Positions 1-7,660 of a DNA stretch of 28,358 nucleotides are shown piece by piece. The stretch is taken from NCBI GenBank assembly GCA_944372315.1, contig CALVYX010000005.1:1-28358 (forward strand), in the 5' to 3' direction. Source of the DNA: an uncultured Bacilli bacterium (GTDB taxonomy: Bacteria; Bacillota_I; Bacilli_A; RF39; UBA660). The position numbers were made by a program, and so were the translations under genes. The notes under the pieces are model-generated. The model did no database searches and was not told the origin of the DNA. It saw only the letters and a list, made by a program, of their open reading frames with translations. Position 1 is the first letter of the stretch. The number at the start of each line of letters is the position of its first letter.

Positions 1-27
1 GTGAAACATGAATTTATGAACTTGTCA

Positions 28-55
28 TTGACATCAATTGAATAAGTTATATAAT
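28..55 (+). promoter_or_regulatory. Near-consensus sigma-A promoter with no obvious gene
   Basis: TTGACA at 28-33 and TATAAT at 50-55, spaced by 16 bases, read rightward. A transcript would start near 62 and run antisense into the 3' end of truA. No plus-strand ORF with a ribosome binding site follows. Both hexamers are exact, which is uncommon even in AT-rich DNA, but chance cannot be excluded. Confidence 0.45.
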
Positions 56-60
56 TACAA

Positions 61-85
61 ACAAAAACGAGAATATTTTCCCGTT
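61..85 (-). terminator. Rho-independent terminator after truA
   Basis: On the minus strand an 8-bp stem (66-73 with 78-85, one G-U pair) encloses a 4-base loop and is followed by a T-rich run with five consecutive T. On the plus strand the wobble becomes an A-C mismatch and there is no T run, so the site serves the minus strand. It closes the ecf-truA unit. Confidence 0.7.
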
Positions 86-138
86 AATGTTTAAAAAATT
101 TTGAGACATTTTCCTAAATTATTGACACTTTTTTAATA

Positions 139-873
139 CTATTTATATGAAACATCTACTAAATATAATCCTTCTGGTTTCGCTGTGTATACATATTTAT
201 CAGATGCTTCGTTTTTTAGCAATTTTTCAATAATCTCAACCGGTAATTTATCCTTACCTATTTTAATTAAAGTACCAACCATATTTCTTACTTGATACTT
301 CATAAAACCATTACCACCAAAAGTAAATACTACTATATCATTATCTACTTCTATATTAGCTTCGTATATAGTTCTTATATAATTATCTTTAATCGCTTCG
401 TTGGACACAAATATTTTAAAATCATATGTTCCTATAAAACTAGTAATTGCTTTCTTCATTTTATCAATATCTAACTTTTTATTATATTGATAGACGCAAG
501 TTCGCATAAGAGGATTATATTCGCCCATATTTAAATAATATTTATATGTTTTCTTTGTTACCATATATCTAGCATGAAAATCATTATCTACTATTTTAGT
601 TTCTATTACGTGAATATCATCAGGCAATAAACTATTTAAAGCACACTTCAACTTATATAATGTAATATCAATATCTAAATCAAAATGTGCCATTTGTCCT
701 AAGGCATGAACGCCTCTATCCGTTCTTCCAGAAGAAAAGATTCTTGTTTCTTTATGATCATTAATATTATATAATGCTTTTTCTAATTCACCTTCCACCG
801 TTCTTTTATTTGGCTGTTTTTGATAACCGTAAAAGTTCGTTCCATCATAAGAAAATTTAATTACATATCTCAT
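139..873 (-). CDS. truA: tRNA pseudouridine(38-40) synthase TruA
   Basis: TruA converts uridines 38-40 of the tRNA anticodon stem-loop to pseudouridine in the cytoplasm. The 244-residue length is normal for the family. The catalytic motif SSGRTDRGVHALGQ is intact, with the nucleophilic aspartate at residue 52. The N-terminal KFSYDGTNFYGYQKQ segment and the C-terminal YQVRNMVGTL segment are typical TruA blocks. The ATG is preceded by GAAGG. The gene lies 10 bases after the EcfT-like gene, matching the Bacilli order ecfA1-ecfA2-ecfT-truA, so it is probably co-transcribed with them. The usual rplM-rpsI follow-on genes are absent: a terminator comes next. Identification is firm. Confidence 0.97.
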   Translation of the reverse strand: MRYVIKFSYDGTNFYGYQKQPNKRTVEGELEKALYNINDHKETRIFSSGRTDRGVHALGQMAHFDLDIDITLYKLKCALNSLLPDDIHVIETKIVDNDFHARYMVTKKTYKYYLNMGEYNPLMRTCVYQYNKKLDIDKMKKAITSFIGTYDFKIFVSNEAIKDNYIRTIYEANIEVDNDIVVFTFGGNGFMKYQVRNMVGTLIKIGKDKLPVEIIEKLLKNEASDKYVYTAKPEGLYLVDVSYK

Positions 874-883
874 ATCATACCTT

Positions 884-1525
884 CTATCTATAGATTAATA
901 CTAGTGCAAATATTAAAATAGTAACAAATAAAAATGTATTATCACTCTTACCCCATTTCATATCTAGGATAGTTGTCTTTTTATTATAAAACTTATAAAA
1001 ACTTAATTTACTACGATGATAAATATCTTGCATATCATAATTTGTTTTTATTAGAGCTTGATTTACTATATATTTACTATATTTCCTTCTTGTATATTTA
1101 TCAATAGTATTATAAACATTTAAATTACTATTAAATTTTTTATTTTTGAAGCAGTTATTTAAATATACTTTCATTGCTGTTTTAGATTTACTACGATAAA
1201 ACAATTTGTCGACAATATATCTTTTTTCTTTAGGTCTAGTCATAGATTTCATATTTAAATAGAAAACATATAATAACAAAACTTTAACAAGAATTAAAAG
1301 AAAAGGATGAGCATAATAAAACATAGCAATAATTACTAATATGATTGACATCTGGAGTGATTCAAAATTTTTTAATATTGCTGATATTACTATACTAATA
1401 CCTACTAAGGTAAAGACTAAATAAGTATTATCAACTAAAATAATAGATATCATCATCAATAATAATCCTATTAATTTAGCATATAAATTTAATTCTTTCA
1501 AACTATGACACACTTTTGTAAACAT
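884..1525 (-). CDS. Shortened, divergent EcfT-like membrane protein
   Basis: The 213-residue protein has a hydrophobic N-terminal half (about residues 15-90, three to four membrane segments), a long Lys/Tyr/Asn-rich basic middle (about 95-190) and one C-terminal membrane segment (about 195-212). Its place directly after two ABC ATPases and before truA is that of EcfT, the ECF-transporter transmembrane subunit that couples ATPases to substrate-binding S components. It is shorter than usual EcfT (roughly 260 residues) and I cannot find the paired Ala-Arg-Gly coupling motifs. It overlaps the preceding ATPase gene by 23 bases, so translation is likely coupled. The EcfT call rests mainly on position; the sequence alone would be read only as a membrane protein. 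Confidence 0.5.
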   Translation of the reverse strand: MFTKVCHSLKELNLYAKLIGLLLMMISIILVDNTYLVFTLVGISIVISAILKNFESLQMSIILVIIAMFYYAHPFLLILVKVLLLYVFYLNMKSMTRPKEKRYIVDKLFYRSKSKTAMKVYLNNCFKNKKFNSNLNVYNTIDKYTRRKYSKYIVNQALIKTNYDMQDIYHRSKLSFYKFYNKKTTILDMKWGKSDNTFLFVTILIFALVLIYR

Positions 1526-2279
1526 CTTTTATCACATCTCTTACATCTTTTCTATAAAATAAATGAGCACCTTTCTCATTATTTGCTTTATATGCTAATA
1601 ATGAGAAATAAGGAACTTCTATATTATTATTTAATAATACTTCTATATTAGAATAAACATCATTGGTAGGACCACCAATTAATACTTTTCCTTTATTAAA
1701 AATTACTATCTCATCCGTTAATTCATACAAAATATTACTATTAGAACTCGTTAAAATAATTAAAATTCCTTGTTCTTTTAATTCTTCAATCAAATTTTTT
1801 ATTACTTTTTTATTTCTATAGTCCATACCGCTCATAATATCTTTGAAAATTATAATTTTAGGTCTATATATTAAATTAGCGACCAGTTTGATAAAATACT
1901 TCTCAGTATTTGATAGACTATGCGTAATTCTTTTTAAAATACTAAGATCTAAATTAAATTTTTCTAACAAAGTATTAATTTCTTCTTTCATATTACGACT
2001 TTTATAACCTCTTATTTTTGAATAAAATAATATTTCATCTATTACTTTAGAAGTATAAAAAGGCATATCTTTATCAAGAATAGCAATTATTTTAGAATCA
2101 TATTTATGATATATTTTACCATCAATAGAAATATTACCTTTTTCTATTAATTTAGGATTTACTAGTACTTTTATAAAAGTATTATAATTATAAATACCAT
2201 TTATTTTATTACTATTCAAAGTAATATTTACATTATTAAGTTTGGTTTTATAATTCACATCATTAAACTTTATTTCCAT
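1503..2279 (-). CDS. Degenerate ABC ATPase in the ecfA2 position (Walker A lost)
   Basis: The 258-residue protein has the layout of an ECF ATPase but lacks its chemistry. Where the P-loop should be (about residues 27-35) the sequence is NGIYNYNTF, with no GxxGxGKS/T. The signature region reads SLSNTEKYF instead of LSGGQ. The Walker B region reads IIIFKDIMSGMD, so the Asp-Glu pair is replaced by Lys-Asp. The H-loop reads LTSSNSN and has no His. Flanking secondary-structure blocks (RPKIII, the ELTDEIVIFNKGKVL end) remain ABC-like. It overlaps both neighbours, by 10 and 23 bases. An open full-length frame with normal codons argues for a maintained pseudoenzyme rather than a decaying gene. Its likely partner is the upstream ATPase. 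Confidence 0.7.
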   Translation of the reverse strand: MEIKFNDVNYKTKLNNVNITLNSNKINGIYNYNTFIKVLVNPKLIEKGNISIDGKIYHKYDSKIIAILDKDMPFYTSKVIDEILFYSKIRGYKSRNMKEEINTLLEKFNLDLSILKRITHSLSNTEKYFIKLVANLIYRPKIIIFKDIMSGMDYRNKKVIKNLIEELKEQGILIILTSSNSNILYELTDEIVIFNKGKVLIGGPTNDVYSNIEVLLNNNIEVPYFSLLAYKANNEKGAHLFYRKDVRDVIKDVYKSVS

Positions 2280-3076
2280 AATTTATCCACCATCCTATCA
2301 ACATCCGTGATTACTTCGTCAATAATTCCATAGAAACTAAGTTTAAGTGATAAATCAATCATTGGCGGAATTATAAATCCCGCTTTAGATAATTCATTAT
2401 CATGTTGTAAAACATTTTTAGGGCGATCATGAATTAAAATGTTGCCATTATTCATTACTATTACATCATCAAATAATAAAATTTGATCTAAATTACTACT
2501 AGTTATAAAGATAGTTGTATCCTTTTTTATTCTATTTAAAAATTTAAAAATCTTCTTTATTTCTATATCATTTAATTTAGAAAAAGGATTATCTAAAAAA
2601 ATAATTTTAGGTTTATGAATCATAGAAATTCCAATTAATACTTTCACTTGCTCATAATAAGTTAGTTCACTTATTTTCTTATTCAAACAATTTTGTAAAT
2701 CTAAAATATCTCTTATTTCGTATATTCTATTAATAATGACATCTTTTTTATAATTTAAATTTTCTAGTGGAAAAGCTAATTCATCTAATACATTATCAAA
2801 CAAGAATCGATTGGGATCATCAAAAAATACTACTCCTATAGATAACATATATTTTCTTATATTTTGTTTATTTAATTTTATATTATCGATACTAATACTT
2901 CCATTACTTGGAAGAATGCCACTCAAAAGTCTAATTAGTGTTGTTTTACCACTTCCATTAGACCCTAGTAACAGATTAATAGTTTCTTTTTTTATCGAAA
3001 ATTGTAGGTCATTAAAGATAGTTTGATTGCTATTATAAGAATAAGTTAAGTTACTAACTTCTAGTATATTATCCAT
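2270..3076 (-). CDS. ABC ATPase in the ecfA1 position with altered catalytic residues
   Basis: The 268-residue ABC ATPase has an intact Walker A (GSNGSGKTT, residues 38-46, Lys44), so it probably binds nucleotide. The Q-loop Gln is Phe85, the signature is LTYYE (138-142) instead of LSGGQ, Walker B keeps Asp162 but the catalytic Glu is Asn163, and the H-loop His is Ser193. The start at 3076 is supported by GAGGTG five bases upstream. It heads a three-gene overlapping set ending with truA, the syntenic position of EcfA1. In ordinary ECF transporters the two ATPases power vitamin or metal uptake. Here hydrolysis looks weak or absent, so the product may be structural or regulatory, though a highly diverged active pair cannot be excluded. 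Confidence 0.75.
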   Translation of the reverse strand: MDNILEVSNLTYSYNSNQTIFNDLQFSIKKETINLLLGSNGSGKTTLIRLLSGILPSNGSISIDNIKLNKQNIRKYMLSIGVVFFDDPNRFLFDNVLDELAFPLENLNYKKDVIINRIYEIRDILDLQNCLNKKISELTYYEQVKVLIGISMIHKPKIIFLDNPFSKLNDIEIKKIFKFLNRIKKDTTIFITSSNLDQILLFDDVIVMNNGNILIHDRPKNVLQHDNELSKAGFIIPPMIDLSLKLSFYGIIDEVITDVDRMVDKLWK

Positions 3077-3131
3077 AAACCCACCTCGTTTTACTTTTTA
3101 TTATACAACAGTTCTTACGATAAAAAAATAC

Positions 3132-4439
3132 CTAAAAAGGCATTTTCATATTACCGTTTGAAATTTGTTTCATCATCTTTTTCATCTGTTCAAATTGCGT
3201 TAATAATTTATTAACTTCTTGCACAGATAATCCGCATCCTTTAGCGATTCTTGTTTTACGACTAGCCTTAATAATATCTGGATTACGTCTTTCACTAGGA
3301 GTCATGGATAAAATAATGGCTTCTACATGTGCTAATTGTTTAGGATCTACTTTAATATTATTTAATCCTAATTTAGATGCACCCGGTATTAGTTTAAGTA
3401 GATTTTCCAGTGGTCCTAATTTTTTGATTTGTTTCATTTGTGATAGGAAATCATCTAAATCAAATTTACCTGACTGCATTTTCTTAGCGGCTTTCTCTGC
3501 TTCTTTTTCATCAATAGCTTCCGTTGCTTTTTCAACAAGAGAGATAATATCCCCCATTCCTAAAATTCTACCAGCCATACGCTCTGGATCGAAATAATCG
3601 ATTCCATCCATTTTCTCACTAGTACCGATAAATTTAATAGGAACATTAGTAAGATGCCTTACAGATAGCGCAACTCCACCTTTCGTATCACCATCTAATT
3701 TAGTAAGTATAACACCCGTTAATGGTAGAGCATTATTGAATCCTTCAATAACATTAATAGCATCTTGTCCCATCATAGCATCAATTACTAATAATATTTC
3801 ATCTGGATTAACAGAAGCTTTAATGTTATCTAACTCTTGCATTAAATTATCATCAATGTGAAGACGTCCAGCAGTGTCGATCAAAACATAATCATAATTA
3901 TTTTCTTTGGCATATTTAATTGCATTATTAGCAATTTCCACAGGATCTTTTTTTCCTTCTTCATATACTTCAATATTTAATCCACTACCAATTTGTTTTA
4001 ATTGATCAATTGCAGCAGGTCGATATACATCACAAGCTACTAATAGTGGCTTCTTCTTATGTTTCTTTCTAAGTAGATTAGCAAGTTTACCAATCGTTGT
4101 TGTTTTACCACTACCTTGCAGTCCAACCAACATTAAAATTGCAGGATTCCCATTTATTTTTAAATCTTCTTTTTCGCCACCTAATAATTCAGTCAATTCA
4201 TCTTTTACTATTTTTACAAAGACATCTCCCGGTTTTAGGCTTCTTTTTACTTCTTCTCCTAAAGCTTTCTCCTTAACATTATTAATAAATTCTTTTACAA
4301 CTTTATAGTTAACATCTGCTTCTAATAGTGCAAGACGGATTTCTCTTGTCATTTCACTGATGTTTTCTTCCGTTATTTTCCCATAACCTTTTATTTTAGA
4401 TACAACCGTCTGTAATCTATCTCCTAAGCTTTCAAACAT
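3132..4439 (-). CDS. ffh: Signal recognition particle protein Ffh
   Basis: Ffh binds signal sequences and SRP RNA and, with FtsY, delivers nascent membrane proteins to the translocon. The 435 residues show the N domain, the GTPase P-loop GLQGSGKTT, DTAGRLH, and TKLDGDTKGG (G4/G5). The M domain includes FDLDDFLSQ, the SERRNPDII block and RIAKGCG, the RNA-binding helix-turn-helix. The C-terminal tail is short and Met/Lys-rich. The start is supported by AGAGTGAT upstream. It lies in the operon ftsY-ylxM-herA-like-ffh; the usual ylxM-ffh adjacency is interrupted by the HerA-like gene 25 bases upstream. Identification is certain. Confidence 0.98.
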   Translation of the reverse strand: MFESLGDRLQTVVSKIKGYGKITEENISEMTREIRLALLEADVNYKVVKEFINNVKEKALGEEVKRSLKPGDVFVKIVKDELTELLGGEKEDLKINGNPAILMLVGLQGSGKTTTIGKLANLLRKKHKKKPLLVACDVYRPAAIDQLKQIGSGLNIEVYEEGKKDPVEIANNAIKYAKENNYDYVLIDTAGRLHIDDNLMQELDNIKASVNPDEILLVIDAMMGQDAINVIEGFNNALPLTGVILTKLDGDTKGGVALSVRHLTNVPIKFIGTSEKMDGIDYFDPERMAGRILGMGDIISLVEKATEAIDEKEAEKAAKKMQSGKFDLDDFLSQMKQIKKLGPLENLLKLIPGASKLGLNNIKVDPKQLAHVEAIILSMTPSERRNPDIIKASRKTRIAKGCGLSVQEVNKLLTQFEQMKKMMKQISNGNMKMPF

Positions 4440-4464
4440 TTTATCACTCTACTTTCTGTAAATA

Positions 4465-6219
4465 TTATTCTGTCCAGTATCTAACTACATCACTATTTGT
4501 ACTTAATGGCATTGGATCAGGCATTTCCATTCTAGCAATAACTGGTATCTTAAATGCCGTTCCAAATCCTAAACAAGTACCAGATTGTAACCCCTTTTGT
4601 TTTTCTACTATTTCTGTATTAATATTTGGAATCATATTTTTAATATACTCAACGTCTAATGGATGATTTGTTTTAAAAATCAAGAAATTAGAACATTGAG
4701 ATATAACAGTATCGGATAATTCTACTGGTCGCTGAGAAATAACGCCTAACATTACTCCATATTTTCTTCCTTCTTTAGCTACACGATTAAAGATATTAAA
4801 TCCATATAAGAAGTCATCACTATCATTATTTTTAATATATCTATGAGCTTCATCCACTAAGATATTAAAAGGAACTGAGCCTCTATTAGGAATGCGTTTA
4901 GCATAATCAAAAATTAATCTTGTAAAAATTTTAGTTATAACAGCAGCAAACGAATCATCCATATCATCTAAATTTATATTAACAATTTGGCATTTTCTTC
5001 CATTAGGAGCGAACAAATAATTCATATATTGATCAATGTTAATAAATTCAGGAAATGTAAAGATGCTGCTATATGGACCTGTCAATAATGAACGCAATCT
5101 AACTCTTATTGTCATAGCATCTGAATAAGTTTGCTTATTTTTGTACCATCCATCAGATATTAATGTAAACTCTAAAGCTTTTTCAAAATCATTAAGTGTA
5201 AAGTAAGAATTATTGGCTGGCTCATAACTGTCAAATTGGGCATCAATAAATTTAGATACATATTCAGTAACTAAAATACTTTCAGTAAAAGTACCGGTTT
5301 TATCAATATTAAAGCAATCTCTAAATAGCCTAGTATATCCTACTCCTTGAACTACGGAATCCATACTAAATTGCGGAGTACTACAAGAATCAATAATCCT
5401 AAATATATCATTTTTCTTATTTGCTGGAGAAGAATCACTAAATAATACTCCCATAATTGCTTTTGCTATAATATGGTTTTTATAATTAATCGCTTGATCT
5501 CCTGCTTCCGCAAATGATCTAGCTAATTTTAAAGTTTTTTCAATCATTGGAATTTGAGAATGAGTATTGGCCATCAATAAGGAAGAAATATCATTGACAC
5601 CTAGTAGCCAAATAGGAATTCTTAATCTTTCCACAGTATTATCAGTTAAACTAGTTGTAAAAACACGATAATTAAAATTAGGGTTAATACCATTAATCGT
5701 AGAAAAAGCATTAGTATATTCACCAGAAGCATCAAAAATAACAAAATTAGCCTTATATGGTACTACATTAGGATTTTTAAATACATTTTGCATTAATCTT
5801 GCTAATCCACAGGATTTACCACTTCCACTATTACCAAAAATAGCAAAGTGATTACTAAAAAACTTATTAACATCTAAATAAATAGGATGATTATTATAAT
5901 AAGGACTAGCTCCCAACAATAAAGCATTCTTTTGACTTTGACCTAAAATTAAAGGTATTTCATTTTCTAAGAGTGGTCTTATCTCAGCATCTAATAATGG
6001 TTTTCTAATAACACCACCATATAATTCCCCATCTCTAAATTCTCCAAGAAGTTTTATTTTTACCACACGATCCTTAATTTCTTCAATTTCACCTAACAGT
6101 TGTTTTTCATTATCAGATATAACTACATGAACATTCAATAAATTGTTCTTTACTTCAACAGCTTCTTTAATACTAACAAAGATATTAGTATCATTCATAA
6201 AATTAATTTTATTAAACAT
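4465..6219 (-). CDS. HerA-family (DUF87) hexameric ATPase
   Basis: The 584-residue protein has an N-terminal small beta-barrel-like region (about 1-110) that fits the HAS-barrel of HerA. A FtsK/HerA-type ATPase domain follows, with Walker A GNSGSGKS (about 133-140), Walker B NILVDEAHRYI, and a downstream SQRP segment with QCSNFLIFKTNH, typical of HerA sensor and arginine-finger regions. HerA proteins are DNA translocases that work with NurA nuclease in archaea, and in bacteria often with nucleases or Sir2 proteins in defence systems. No such partner is encoded here. It sits 17 bases after ylxM and 25 bases before ffh, so it is co-transcribed with the targeting genes. Family is clear; the cellular role in this context is unknown. 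Confidence 0.85.
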   Translation of the reverse strand: MFNKINFMNDTNIFVSIKEAVEVKNNLLNVHVVISDNEKQLLGEIEEIKDRVVKIKLLGEFRDGELYGGVIRKPLLDAEIRPLLENEIPLILGQSQKNALLLGASPYYNNHPIYLDVNKFFSNHFAIFGNSGSGKSCGLARLMQNVFKNPNVVPYKANFVIFDASGEYTNAFSTINGINPNFNYRVFTTSLTDNTVERLRIPIWLLGVNDISSLLMANTHSQIPMIEKTLKLARSFAEAGDQAINYKNHIIAKAIMGVLFSDSSPANKKNDIFRIIDSCSTPQFSMDSVVQGVGYTRLFRDCFNIDKTGTFTESILVTEYVSKFIDAQFDSYEPANNSYFTLNDFEKALEFTLISDGWYKNKQTYSDAMTIRVRLRSLLTGPYSSIFTFPEFINIDQYMNYLFAPNGRKCQIVNINLDDMDDSFAAVITKIFTRLIFDYAKRIPNRGSVPFNILVDEAHRYIKNNDSDDFLYGFNIFNRVAKEGRKYGVMLGVISQRPVELSDTVISQCSNFLIFKTNHPLDVEYIKNMIPNINTEIVEKQKGLQSGTCLGFGTAFKIPVIARMEMPDPMPLSTNSDVVRYWTE

Positions 6220-6236
6220 AATCGATTCCCTTTCTA

Positions 6237-6530
6237 TTACAATATTTCCTTTATTTGTTCTAAAGTATCACCACTAACTTCCTTTTCTAATAAAGCTAGT
6301 ACTTTTTCTTTTTTAGAAACCAGTCCTAAAATACTCTCCATTTCTTCTAATCTTTCTTCTACAATTTTTAATTGGTTATGTACAGCATTACGACTAACAT
6401 TATTTTCTTCAGCAATCTCACCTAGTGAATAGTTAGTATAGTAATAATCTTCAAAATAATCTTGCTGTTTTGTAGTAAAAAAATCTTTATAATAATCATA
6501 TAACATATTCAATCGTATTCTCTTATCCAT
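6237..6530 (-). CDS. ylxM: YlxM-family SRP-associated helix-turn-helix protein
   Basis: A 97-residue protein with a sigma-70 region-4-like helix-turn-helix: YSLGEIAEENNVSRNAVHNQ at about residues 34-53, followed by an acidic amphipathic helix. YlxM proteins (UPF0122) are small helix-turn-helix proteins found next to ffh/ftsY in Gram-positive bacteria; the streptococcal homologue modulates SRP. The length fits the family. It starts 9 bases after the ftsY stop with AAGAGG upstream, so it is in the same transcript. Unlike in most Bacilli it is separated from ffh by the HerA-like gene. Confidence 0.9.
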   Translation of the reverse strand: MDKRIRLNMLYDYYKDFFTTKQQDYFEDYYYTNYSLGEIAEENNVSRNAVHNQLKIVEERLEEMESILGLVSKKEKVLALLEKEVSGDTLEQIKEIL

Positions 6531-6539
6531 AATAACCTC

Positions 6540-7607
6540 TTACATCATGTCTTTAAATAGACCATAAATATATTTTTCAATATCAAATACTTGCAAATCA
6601 TCTTTAGTCTCACCAAAACCAATATATTTTACTGGAATACCAACATTTTCTTTGATTGCTAATACAATACCACCCTTAGCAGTTCCATCTAATTTCGTTA
6701 AAACAATTCCAGTAATATTAGTTATTTCTTTAAAACTTTTAGCTTGACTTATTCCATTTTGACCAGTAGTAGCGTCTATTACTAATAAAGTCTCATGTGG
6801 TGCACCCTCTATTACTTTACCAATGACTCTATTTATCTTTTCCAACTCATTCATAAGGTTAGTCTTGTTTTGAAGACGTCCAGCAGTATCGATTAAAACA
6901 ACGTCTATTCCATCTTTTTTTGCTTTAGTTAACCCATCAAAAATGACACTAGCAGGATCTGCACCTTCATGGGCTCCTACAAAAGATGCATCAACTCTAT
7001 TAGCCCATTCTTCTAGTTGTTTGGTAGCACCAGCTCTAAACGTATCTCCAGCAACTAACATCACACTTTTCCCTTCTGCTTTTAATTTTTCTGCTAACTT
7101 AGCAATTGTTGTAGTTTTACCTACTCCATTTACTCCAACAAAAAGTACTACTGTAGGTTTTTCTTTCGCAAAATTTATTTTATTAACAATTACCTCATCA
7201 TTAACATAAATAATAAATAATTCATCAACAATAATTTCATTTAAATAAGATACATCTTCAATATGTTCTTGTTTTACTCTTTTTCGAAGACGATCCATAA
7301 AATCCATTACTGTATTGACACCAATATCAGCCATAATTAAAATTTCTTCTAATTCTTCAAAATAATCCTCTGTTATTTTATGATATTTATTTGTTAGATT
7401 AATTAATTTAGAAACAAAATTTTCACGACTTTTAGTTAGACCTTTTTCATAAACTTTGACACTTTCGACATTTTTTTTCGTTTCTTTATCTTCTTTTACT
7501 TCTATTTTTTGCTCTATTTCTTCATTTTTAGCAGATATTTCCTCTTTTTTTACATCTGTTTTAACTTCTTGCTTAAACATATTTTTAATTTTACTAAACA
7601 GTCCCAT
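6540..7607 (-). CDS. ftsY: SRP receptor FtsY
   Basis: FtsY is the membrane-associated GTPase receptor of SRP. An acidic/basic linker (about residues 10-50) follows a short amphipathic N-terminus (MGLFSKIKNMFKQE) that probably touches the membrane. Then come the N domain, P-loop GVNGVGKTT, DTAGRLQNKTNLM, and TKLDGTAKGG. I chose the ATG at 7607 (355 residues) instead of the upstream ATG at 7625: GGTGAT sits 4 bases before 7607, nothing comparable precedes 7625, and the protein then begins with the usual MGLF. The promoter -10 TGTTATAAT (7624-7632) overlaps the terminator of the preceding gene, leaving a 5' leader of only about ten bases. Confidence 0.96.
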   Translation of the reverse strand: MGLFSKIKNMFKQEVKTDVKKEEISAKNEEIEQKIEVKEDKETKKNVESVKVYEKGLTKSRENFVSKLINLTNKYHKITEDYFEELEEILIMADIGVNTVMDFMDRLRKRVKQEHIEDVSYLNEIIVDELFIIYVNDEVIVNKINFAKEKPTVVLFVGVNGVGKTTTIAKLAEKLKAEGKSVMLVAGDTFRAGATKQLEEWANRVDASFVGAHEGADPASVIFDGLTKAKKDGIDVVLIDTAGRLQNKTNLMNELEKINRVIGKVIEGAPHETLLVIDATTGQNGISQAKSFKEITNITGIVLTKLDGTAKGGIVLAIKENVGIPVKYIGFGETKDDLQVFDIEKYIYGLFKDMM

Positions 7608-7623
7608 ATTTATCACCATTATC

Positions 7624-7632
7624 ATTATAACA
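7624..7632 (-). promoter_or_regulatory. Extended -10 promoter element of ftsY
   Basis: Exact TGTTATAAT on the minus strand, with no convincing -35. The -10 lies 16 bases before the ftsY ATG, so the transcript would begin almost at the GGTGAT ribosome binding site. The same 9-mer lies upstream of four other genes in this window. Confidence 0.55.
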
Positions 7633-7660
7633 AAAAAAAAGAGGACAATATACCCCTTTT
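7632..7660 (-). terminator. Terminator after the pilin-like gene
   Basis: An 8-bp stem (7637-7644 with 7653-7660, one G-U pair) around an 8-base loop, followed on the minus strand by a run of nine T that includes the stem end. It overlaps the stop codon of the pilin-like gene and separates ezrA-pilin from ftsY. Confidence 0.75.

Noticed and set aside
1..45. C-terminal end of a plus-strand gene
   Set aside because: A 14-codon open frame to TAA at 43-45 is possible, but the -35 element lies inside it and nothing in the sequence identifies a protein.
1503..3076. Recent pseudogenes in the ecf position
   Set aside because: Frames are intact, overlaps are tidy and start sites have ribosome binding sites, which argues for maintained genes even though catalytic motifs are lost.
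4465..6219. Anti-phage HerA-nuclease defence system
   Set aside because: No nuclease, Sir2 or other effector gene is present in the window, and the neighbours are SRP genes.
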